Shown one piece after another: positions 14,848 to 20,468 of a stretch of DNA of 20,468 nt. The notes under the pieces are model-generated. The model did not search any database, was not told where the DNA came from, and worked only from the letters and a program-made list of their open reading frames with translations. This DNA is from an uncultured Verrucomicrobiota bacterium. GTDB lineage: Bacteria > Verrucomicrobiota > Kiritimatiellia > RFP12 > UBA1067. Each line of letters begins with the position of its first letter. Position 1 is the first letter of the stretch. The stretch covers positions 1-20,468 of the forward strand of contig CAMNLN010000018.1 in assembly GCA_946543025.1 (NCBI GenBank), read 5' to 3'. A program made the position numbers and the translations under genes.

Positions 14848-16035
14848 TTACGCGCGCCAGGCGATGCGCCCGCGCACGATGGTTGCGCGCGGGGCGAGGT
14901 CGCCGTCGAGCAGCACGACGTCGGCAATCTTTCCTTCAACCAACTCGCCGCGGTCGGCGAGGCCGAGCGAGACGCACGGATTGAAGGACGCCGCCTTCAC
15001 GGCCTCGTGGAGCGGCCAGCCCGTCACGCGCACGAAACGCCGGAAGCAGTCGGGGAAGAGCGCCACGGAACCGGCGACGTTGCTGACGACGCTGGCTGGA
15101 TCGTACGGCACGTCCGCGAGTCGCGCGCAACCGTCTGCTACGCGCACGCGCAGGCCGCCGAGCGAATAGATGCCGTCCGGGCAGCCTGCCGCGCACATCG
15201 CGTCCGTCACCAGCATCACGCGATCCGGTCCCTTCATCCGCGCGATGAGCGCGATCATGGGATCGGAAAGGTGCACGCCGTCCGTGATGATCTCCACAAA
15301 GACGTCGTCGGCCAGCAGTCCGCCTACGACCATGGACGGACGCAGGTGATGGATCGGAACCATGGCGTTGCAGAAGTGCGTGAGATGCGTCATGCCGGCG
15401 GCGCGGGCGCGCTGGAAGCAGGCATAGTCGGCGGAGGAATGTCCGCCGGACGAGACGATGCCGCGTGCGGCGAGCGCGCGGATGCACGCCTCCGCGCCCG
15501 GCAGCTCAGGCGCGAGCGAGACCTTCACCACCTTCGAGACCGCGTCCAGTCGCAGAACGAAGTCGGCATCCGGGTCCATCAGGTACGCGGGGTTCTGCGC
15601 GCCGGCCATCTCGCGGTTGAAGAACGGCCCCTCCAGATGTACGCCCAGGCAGGTGGCCCCTTCCCCCTTCGCCTTGTATCGCTCGGCGCACCGGCACAGC
15701 TCGGCCAGTTCCGCCTCCGGCCGCGTGAGCCCGGTCGCCAGGAAGCCCGTGACGCCGTCCCGCAACTTGTCGCGTCCGATCGTCGCGAACGCGTCGTCCG
15801 TCGCGTCGCAGAAGTCCGCCCCGCTCCGCCCGTGGGAATGGATGTCCACGAATCCTGGCATCGCCGTCAGCCCCGTCCCGTCCAAGATCTCATCTCCCGC
15901 ATGCGGCCGCACGTCGGATCCGATGGCGACGATACGTCCCGCTTCCATGCGGATGCAACAGACACCTAGGTCGCGCCCTGGCGTCACCGCGCGCACATGT
16001 TCAATCGTCATGCCTTTTTTTGATCCTGATGTCAT
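14848..16035 (-). CDS. nagA: N-acetylglucosamine-6-phosphate deacetylase
   Basis: Amidohydrolase that removes acetate from GlcNAc-6-P, feeding amino-sugar catabolism or peptidoglycan recycling. 395 residues, family length. Seen: DIHSHG (H66, H68), HLEGPF (metal ligand E135), GGHSSA (H199), THFCNAM (H220), DGVHL (252-256) and catalytic VTDAM (D278). The start at 16035 is supported by GGAG 7 nt upstream; the ATG at codon 9 is the alternative. It is a single-gene unit: its own -10 and a strong terminator on the other side. No nagB, nagE or NagC is adjacent. Confidence 0.93.
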   Translation of the reverse strand: MTSGSKKGMTIEHVRAVTPGRDLGVCCIRMEAGRIVAIGSDVRPHAGDEILDGTGLTAMPGFVDIHSHGRSGADFCDATDDAFATIGRDKLRDGVTGFLATGLTRPEAELAELCRCAERYKAKGEGATCLGVHLEGPFFNREMAGAQNPAYLMDPDADFVLRLDAVSKVVKVSLAPELPGAEACIRALAARGIVSSGGHSSADYACFQRARAAGMTHLTHFCNAMVPIHHLRPSMVVGGLLADDVFVEIITDGVHLSDPMIALIARMKGPDRVMLVTDAMCAAGCPDGIYSLGGLRVRVADGCARLADVPYDPASVVSNVAGSVALFPDCFRRFVRVTGWPLHEAVKAASFNPCVSLGLADRGELVEGKIADVVLLDGDLAPRATIVRGRIAWRA

Positions 16036-16070
16036 ATCGCAGCTCCATTTCTTCCTGACAGAACGGGCAC

Positions 16071-16076
16071 ATTATA
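16071..16076 (-). promoter_or_regulatory. -10 box of nagA
   Basis: The minus strand reads TATAAT, placing +1 near 16064 and a leader of about 30 nt with GGAG before the ATG. I see no good -35 at 17 nt. The 81-bp gap 16036-16116 is a compact divergent promoter region. Confidence 0.5.
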
Positions 16077-16094
16077 CACCAACCCCCCGACATG

Positions 16095-16103
16095 TGGTAT
16101 AAT
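16095..16103 (+). promoter_or_regulatory. Extended -10 promoter of the ydbH-like gene
   Basis: TGGTATAAT, identical to the metallophosphoesterase promoter. The predicted +1 near 16110 leaves a leader of only about 7 nt before the ATG at 16117, and no Shine-Dalgarno is visible. Confidence 0.6.
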
Positions 16104-16116
16104 TGCAGCGTACGTC

Positions 16117-17532
16117 ATGGCAGAAGAAAAGACAGTTCGAAAACATCGTCGTTGGCCTTGGATCGTCGCCGGCGCGCTTGTGGCGTCAGTCGTCGCGCTC
16201 GTCCTGCTGACGCCCGCGATCATCGTCTCGATCAGATATCCGACCCTGACGGTCGACCTCGCGCCCTACCTGAAAGACGCGCCGGAGGGACTTGTCAGCA
16301 ACAAGACCGTTTCCGTCGACCTCGACGTCTCCCGCGGCTCGGAAGGACGCTATGTCGTCCACGCGACAGGCCATGTCCTCGACTGGCCCTTCACGGCGTG
16401 GGTCAACGTCCTGCCATCCTTCCGGTTCGTCGGCGTGGACGTCGCAGGCGACGCCTCCTTTCGCCTCGATGGCACAAAGCTGCAGCTGCTGGCCGACTTC
16501 GCGGCCTCTTCCTCCGGCAACTGGCGCGCCGACGTGAACATGGAGAAGACCGAGTTCGGCGAATCCGACCCGTTGATCGCCCAGTTGCTCTCCCGGCTTC
16601 AGATGCCGGCGATCTCCAACCTTGTCTTCAGCGGCACGGTTGACTTCTCCGCAAAGGCGAAACGGACCGCCGAGACGCCCGTGCCGCAGTGGGACGCCTC
16701 CTGCCGCCTCGCGGACATGAACGTCTCCTGCGAGGCCAACGGCAAGCCGATTACGATCGAGAACCTTCGCATGAAGGTGGGCGCGCTCGGCATCGCGGAC
16801 CATCGCGACATCCGGCCGATCTTCCCGATGGCCGACAGCATCACAGTGGCCGGCTTCACCCTATCCAACGCCTACGCGCGGCTGCAGACATCCGAACGAA
16901 CGGTCCTCGTCACGAACGAAGTATCGCACGCGCGCGGAATTCCCGGAGACAAGACCGTCTTGCCGTCGACGACGAACGTCGTCAAGCGCTCCTTCCTCGT
17001 CACCGAAGCCGGCGCCAAATGCTGCAACGGCGACTTGAAGATCTATTCCCTCTTCCTGAACGACGACCGTCTCAACGTCACGCTCCTCGTCGACGGCATC
17101 GACGCCGGACAAGCGCTCAAGCACATGAAAGGCTTCCGCGGCGAGGCGTCCGGCCGACTCTACGGCAAGATTCCACTCAGCTACCGTAAGGACGAGCACC
17201 GCTTCCGCCTGAAGAACATTTACCTTTATTCCGTCCCCGGCGAGATCGGCAGCCTCCGCTTGTACGACCCCAAGCCTGTCGTAGACAACCTCGCCATGGG
17301 CGGCGTGCCGCAGGACACCTGCGACAACCTCTCCAAGGCGCTCGCCGACCTCGCCTACGACGTGCTCAAGGTCTCACTCCAGCCCGAGCCTGACGGCGGA
17401 CTCGCTCTCACCCTCAAGATCGCCGGCAAATCCACGCACAACAATGTCTCCGTCCCCGTCAACCTCGAAGTCACGTTCCACGGCGACCTCGAGCAACTTC
17501 TCAACACAGGCTTCAGGACATTCAACAGATAA
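16117..17532 (+). CDS. Short YdbH-like (AsmA-like) membrane-anchored envelope protein
   Basis: 471 residues. A basic N terminus (RKHRRW) and one membrane helix (about 15-37) are followed by a long region rich in alternating beta strands, as in the AsmA/YdbH/TamB group of periplasmic lipid-transport bridges. The C-terminal part (FRGEASGRLYGKIPLSYRK, FRLKNIYLYSVPGEIGSLRL, then PVNLEVTFHGDLEQLLNTGF) matches my memory of the YdbH C-terminal domain, including its closing strand and amphipathic end. E. coli YdbH is about 880 residues, so this one is roughly half length. The next gene, 15 nt on, encodes YnbE- and YdbL-like sequence, which is the standard ydbH operon partner. Function by analogy: phospholipid movement between membranes. 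Not a sequence-certain call. Confidence 0.7.
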   Translation: MAEEKTVRKHRRWPWIVAGALVASVVALVLLTPAIIVSIRYPTLTVDLAPYLKDAPEGLVSNKTVSVDLDVSRGSEGRYVVHATGHVLDWPFTAWVNVLPSFRFVGVDVAGDASFRLDGTKLQLLADFAASSSGNWRADVNMEKTEFGESDPLIAQLLSRLQMPAISNLVFSGTVDFSAKAKRTAETPVPQWDASCRLADMNVSCEANGKPITIENLRMKVGALGIADHRDIRPIFPMADSITVAGFTLSNAYARLQTSERTVLVTNEVSHARGIPGDKTVLPSTTNVVKRSFLVTEAGAKCCNGDLKIYSLFLNDDRLNVTLLVDGIDAGQALKHMKGFRGEASGRLYGKIPLSYRKDEHRFRLKNIYLYSVPGEIGSLRLYDPKPVVDNLAMGGVPQDTCDNLSKALADLAYDVLKVSLQPEPDGGLALTLKIAGKSTHNNVSVPVNLEVTFHGDLEQLLNTGFRTFNR

Positions 17533-17547
17533 CAAAGGATAACAGCC

Positions 17548-17997
17548 ATGAAGACCACGCCAACCCTCGCCATCCTCGCCGCCGTCTGCGCCGCCGGATG
17601 CTTCCACGTCAAGACCGAAAGCGAGATCAAGCCCATCCACATCACGATGGACATCAACCTCAAGGTCGACAAGGAACTCGACAAGGTGCTCGCCGACGAA
17701 AACCAGCAGAAGCCGCAGGGCAACTTCGTCGCCGTCAAGGAGATGCTCGACCGCCAGGCCGCCGGCATCTCCAACCGCGCCATGCTCGTGGCGCGCGACA
17801 AGGCGACCGATGCCGACCAGCTGCTGATCGCCGAGTCGAACGCGCGCCGCATGAAGCGCTTCGCCGACGTCGCCAAATCGACCGGCACCACGCTCGACGC
17901 CGTCCAGCGCCGGCACGCCGCCAAATGGATCGAGAAGGTTCCCGCAGGCACGGGCGTCTGGTATCAGGACGATGCCGGCGCGTGGCTTCAGAAATAA
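17548..17997 (+). CDS. YnbE-YdbL fusion lipoprotein
   Basis: 149 residues. The signal peptide ends in lipobox AAGC (Cys18, Phe at +2), predicting an outer-membrane lipoprotein. Residues 19-52 resemble YnbE (KPIHITMDINLKVDKELDKVL against YnbE's PITINMNVKIEHE segment). Residues 60-149 resemble YdbL (DUF1318): SNARRMKRFADVAKSTG, then the C-terminal VPAGTGVWYQDDAGAWLQK. In E. coli these are separate: YnbE is an outer-membrane lipoprotein bound by YdbH, and YdbL is a periplasmic factor. Here both seem to be one chain. AAAGGA sits 8 nt before the ATG; it follows the ydbH-like gene by 15 nt in one operon. Assignment is from remembered family motifs. Confidence 0.75.
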   Translation: MKTTPTLAILAAVCAAGCFHVKTESEIKPIHITMDINLKVDKELDKVLADENQQKPQGNFVAVKEMLDRQAAGISNRAMLVARDKATDADQLLIAESNARRMKRFADVAKSTGTTLDAVQRRHAAKWIEKVPAGTGVWYQDDAGAWLQK

Positions 17998-18023
17998 CGG
18001 CCGCCCCTGCGACCGAACGGGAG

Positions 18024-18099
18024 TGGTGGGACTGGCGGGGATCGGACCCGCGACCCCAACATTAAAAGTGTCGTGCTCTACCAACTGAGCTACAGTCCC
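18024..18099 (-). tRNA. tRNA-Lys(UUU)
   Basis: 76 nt including an encoded CCA. Acceptor GGGACTG / CAGTCCC pairs fully; the D arm is GCTC-AGTTGGTA-GAGC; anticodon stem CGACA / TGTTG encloses loop CTTTTAA with anticodon TTT (Lys); the T stem is GCGGG / CCCGC. The T loop reads TCCGATC, not TTCGATC, so position 55 is C where nearly all elongator tRNAs have pseudouridine. Confidence 0.96.
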
Positions 18100-18110
18100 G
18101 GAGAGCGATT

Positions 18111-18139
18111 AGTTTACCATAACCCGGTCCCTAACGCAA
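18111..18139 (-). promoter_or_regulatory. Promoter of tRNA-Lys
   Basis: Minus strand: extended -10 TGGTAAACT (hexamer complement 18111-18116) with a weak TTGCGT -35 (18134-18139) at 17 nt. The predicted +1, near 18104, is about 5 nt before the mature tRNA 5' end. Confidence 0.55.
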
Positions 18140-18149
18140 GCGAGACATC

Positions 18150-18174
18150 GCCGCCGTCGGAAATGCGCGGCGGC
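18150..18174 (+). other. Leader hairpin before the mutarotase-esterase gene
   Basis: GCCGCCG (18150-18156) and CGGCGGC (18168-18174) form a perfect 7-bp GC stem with an 11-nt loop, ending 4 nt before the GGAGA ribosome binding site (18178-18182). No T-run follows, so it is not a terminator. Effect on translation or mRNA stability is inference. The gap 18100-18188 holds no gene. Confidence 0.4.
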
Positions 18175-18188
18175 TTCGGAGACGAAAC

Positions 18189-19961
18189 ATGAAGATGACA
18201 ACAGCTCTGGTCCTTGGAAGCCTGGCCGCGTTCGCCGCGTCCGCGACGACGGTGGAGATCGCCTCGCCCGACGGCGGACGCGCCGCCGCAGACACGTACG
18301 GCGCACGGCTGGTCAATTGGCGGCCCGCCGGCGGCGAGGAGGTCTTCGCCCTGCCGAAGCCCTACGACAAATGTCCGCGCGAGGCAGGCGTCCAGATCCA
18401 CGGCGGCCTGCCGATCTACTGGCCCTGGTTCGTGTTCGAAGGCCCCGAAGGATGCAAGATCCACGGCGTCACGAGCTACGCGGAATGGAAGGTCAAGGAC
18501 CATACCGCGAGCCGCGTCGTGTTCGCGCTCGACGACACCCCCGCCACGCGCGCCGTCTGGCCGCACCCGTTCCACGCCGAACTTGCGTACGAGCTTGGCC
18601 CCGCGCTCACGGCCACGTTCACCGTCGTCAACACGGGTTCCGAGCCCTACGCCTGTACCGAGGGTTTCCATCCCTACTTCCGCGTGGGCGATACCATGCG
18701 TTGTACCGTCACCGGCACGGACGGCGCACGCTACTTCTGGAAAGGCGAAGCCGACAAGGGCGACCGGCGCAGGTGGAAAGGCGACTTCCCCGCCTGTCTC
18801 GTCGCGGTCGGCAAGCCCGGCTATGTCTTCGAGGAAAAGGACGGGCCCCACCGCCACCTGCTGAAGGATCCTGTCCTGAACCGCGCCATTGACGTCACGT
18901 ACGAGGGCAACATCAAGCTCGTCATGTGGAATTCGGGGCCAGACTTTAGCAAGTTCGGCTCCGCCGACGATCCGTCCTACGGCAGCCGTTTCCTCTGCAT
19001 GGAAGGCGCCACGCTCTACCGGGACCGCGCCTACGTGCTCGCTCCCGGCGCGTCGCACACGCTCAAGGCGACAATCGCCGTAAGGCCGTTCAAGTCGGCC
19101 AGGTTCGCCATGGAGGGTCTGTCCCCTGCCGTCTACTACGACGCGGCGCATGCCGTCACGGCCGGCGACCGCGACGCCGACCTCGGCGTGATCGTCGTCC
19201 ACGGCTGGGGCGGAGGCGTCAAGCCCGCCGCGCGCGACACGCTCCAGGCCAATCTCACGACGCGCGGCGCGAAGCCGTTCATCGTCTCTCCGCTCTTTCC
19301 GAGCCGCATGGCGCTGGAGAAGGCGAAGATCAAGGACGGACGCGCCATGTGGTGCAACTGGCAGAACAACATCCGCTCGCCCGCAGACGATTGGCGCGGC
19401 GGCGGCGACGCGACCGGTACGGGCATCTCGTCCTTCGAGGTTGTCGACCGGCTGATCGAAACGCTTTCCGACAAGAACCTCTATCCCGCGATGAAACGCA
19501 TCGTCCTCCTCGGCTTCTCAGCCGGCGGACAGTTCGTCGGACGCTACGCCGCCGTCGGGAAGTGTCCATCCCGCGCGGGCATAAAAGTGGAATTTGCCGA
19601 CATCGCCCCTTCCACGGAGCTGCGGCTGAACGATGACGTCGATTGGCACTACGGCCTCAGGAACCGTCCGCGCTATTCGGCCGCCCTTTCGCGCGAAGCC
19701 ATCCTCGCCAACCTCTCCTCGCGCCGCGTCTGGCGCGGCTGCGGCACGGCAGACGTGTCGCAGGGCGGCGCGCTCGACAAATCGCCCGCCGCGATGGCGC
19801 AGGGCCTGAACCGCTACGACCGGTTCCGGAACTTCCGCGACTACCTCAAGGATTTCCCGGATTGGGCCAAACAGACGTCGTTCCACGACATCCCCGGCGT
19901 CGCCCACTCGGGCAAGGTGTTCGACGATCCCAACTTGCTGGATTTCATTTGCGGCCGGTAG
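18189..19961 (+). CDS. Secreted fusion: aldose-1-epimerase-like domain plus alpha/beta-hydrolase
   Basis: 590 residues with a signal peptide (about 1-19, cleavage after ASA). Residues 20-303 are an aldose/hexose-6-phosphate mutarotase-like beta-sandwich (YeaD group): HGGLPIYWPWF (71-81), HGVTSYAEW (92-100), catalytic-type H161 in EGFHPYF and E272 in CMEGATLY. Residues 315-590 are an alpha/beta-hydrolase: oxyanion segment VVHGWGGG (336-343), nucleophile elbow GFSAGG (Ser444) and late His573 in GVAHSG. Start supported by GGAGA 6 nt upstream. A secreted protein would meet free sugars, not phosphates, so a role in removing acyl groups from plant glycans and handling the released sugar is plausible but inferred. 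Its 3' end overlaps the convergent GH28-like gene by 17 nt. Confidence 0.82.
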   Translation: MKMTTALVLGSLAAFAASATTVEIASPDGGRAAADTYGARLVNWRPAGGEEVFALPKPYDKCPREAGVQIHGGLPIYWPWFVFEGPEGCKIHGVTSYAEWKVKDHTASRVVFALDDTPATRAVWPHPFHAELAYELGPALTATFTVVNTGSEPYACTEGFHPYFRVGDTMRCTVTGTDGARYFWKGEADKGDRRRWKGDFPACLVAVGKPGYVFEEKDGPHRHLLKDPVLNRAIDVTYEGNIKLVMWNSGPDFSKFGSADDPSYGSRFLCMEGATLYRDRAYVLAPGASHTLKATIAVRPFKSARFAMEGLSPAVYYDAAHAVTAGDRDADLGVIVVHGWGGGVKPAARDTLQANLTTRGAKPFIVSPLFPSRMALEKAKIKDGRAMWCNWQNNIRSPADDWRGGGDATGTGISSFEVVDRLIETLSDKNLYPAMKRIVLLGFSAGGQFVGRYAAVGKCPSRAGIKVEFADIAPSTELRLNDDVDWHYGLRNRPRYSAALSREAILANLSSRRVWRGCGTADVSQGGALDKSPAAMAQGLNRYDRFRNFRDYLKDFPDWAKQTSFHDIPGVAHSGKVFDDPNLLDFICGR

Positions 19962-20468
19962 CGTAGACAGCCGGATAGGCGCCGACCGGCGGACGAAACG
20001 TGCAGGATTCCGTCTTCACGTCCGTCGAGTCGTCGATGAAGATCGCGGGGCGCGCCTCCGTATCCCCTGTGTACGTGAGCGTGACGTTCTCGAACGTCAC
20101 GCCGTCCGCATGGCGCACGTAGAAGCCGTAGGCGGGGAGCATCTGCCGCTTGAACATCCTGTTCTCCGGGTACGCCTTCTCCGCCTCCGGAACGGGACGC
20201 GTCACCTCGGAGGCAGGGCCGCCTCCCATCAGCTTGAGGTTCACGTTGCGGATCGTGATGCCGGACGGGCGCAAACCGGGCACGCCCGTGATGGAACTGG
20301 CCAGCAGGCTCGCCGATTCGCCCGTCACGTTCTCGATGACGACATTCCGCAGGAACGACTCGCGCCCGTCCGGATGCTCGCGGCGCCGCCCGAGCCGCAC
20401 GAGGATCGGCGTTTGGCAGCAGCGCGTCATGCGGATGTCGCTCACGCGCACGTTCTCGAGGATGCCGC
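19945..20468 (-). CDS. GH28-like (polygalacturonase family) protein, C-terminal part only
   Basis: The frame is open to the right edge, so the gene starts outside the window; a GTG at 20451 inside it is not the real start, since the coding pattern (GILENVRVSDIRMTRC) continues upstream. About 173 residues are visible. They show right-handed beta-helix turns (NVVIENVTGESAS, GITIRNVNLKLMGG, GVTFENVTLTYTG) and the ENRMFKRQMLPAYGFYVRH stretch that I associate with bacterial GH28-type pectin enzymes. The catalytic Asp motifs would be upstream and cannot be checked. Likely secreted, acting on pectin or related polymers. Confidence 0.75.
   Translation of the reverse strand, partial: GILENVRVSDIRMTRCCQTPILVRLGRRREHPDGRESFLRNVVIENVTGESASLLASSITGVPGLRPSGITIRNVNLKLMGGGPASEVTRPVPEAEKAYPENRMFKRQMLPAYGFYVRHADGVTFENVTLTYTGDTEARPAIFIDDSTDVKTESCTFRPPVGAYPAVYATGRK

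Noticed and set aside
14710..15969. Plus-strand open frame of 419 codons opposite nagA
   Set aside because: Starts inside the mraZ promoter region, runs through the nagA terminator and has an Arg/His-rich product; NagA motifs on the minus strand are complete.
20449..20451. GTG as start of the GH28-like gene
   Set aside because: The reading frame and beta-helix-like sequence continue upstream to the window edge, so this is an internal valine codon.
1..20468. CRISPR array, insertion sequence, prophage or toxin-antitoxin pair
   Set aside because: Despite the CARF-type domain in RtcR I found no repeat-spacer array, transposase motif, long terminal inverted repeats or small paired genes anywhere in the window.

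Overview
This is a GC-rich (roughly 60-65% by eye), gene-dense bacterial chromosome segment with no phage, transposase or CRISPR. The envelope genes point to a diderm: a DAP-type MurE signature, outer-membrane-type lipoproteins and a YdbH/YnbE/YdbL-like pair. Secreted sugar-active enzymes and a GH28-like protein suggest a polysaccharide degrader. My best guess is a PVC-group bacterium (Verrucomicrobiota/Kiritimatiellota-like), but this rests on general impression and not on a marker gene.

Left part (1-6738): on the minus strand lies gltD-gltB (NADPH glutamate synthase; gltB runs off the left edge). Divergent from it is an RtcR-type sigma-54 activator with no rtcA or rtcB nearby. The 229-bp gap between them holds a good sigma-70 promoter for rtcR, a sigma-54-like -24/-12 element facing gltD, and nested inverted repeats about 80 bp upstream of that element. 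This arrangement raises the possibility that an RNA-repair type regulator controls nitrogen assimilation.

Middle (6717-16035, all minus strand): in transcription order these are nagA with a strong terminator; then a short dcw (division and cell wall) cluster mraZ-rsmH-ftsL-like-ftsI-murE plus a small lipoprotein; then a promoter, a Tat-exported metallophosphoesterase lipoprotein and nadB. The dcw cluster stops after murE: no murF, mraY, murD, ftsW, murG, murC, ftsQ, ftsA or ftsZ follows. MurE lacks the usual N-terminal UDP-binding domain. mraZ has a textbook promoter, and three GTG-headed repeats spaced exactly 10 nt apart lie across its -10 region.

Right part (16117-20468): a plus-strand pair encodes a short YdbH-like membrane-anchored protein and a lipoprotein that appears to fuse YnbE and YdbL. 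tRNA-Lys(UUU) follows on the minus strand. Next comes a secreted mutarotase-esterase fusion (plus), convergent with the 3' end of a GH28-like gene (minus) that runs off the right edge.

Four of the promoters (rtcR, metallophosphoesterase, ydbH-like, tRNA-Lys) share an extended -10 of the form TGGTA-N-A-M-T. Two of them place the predicted +1 only 0-7 nt from the start codon, so some mRNAs may be leaderless.
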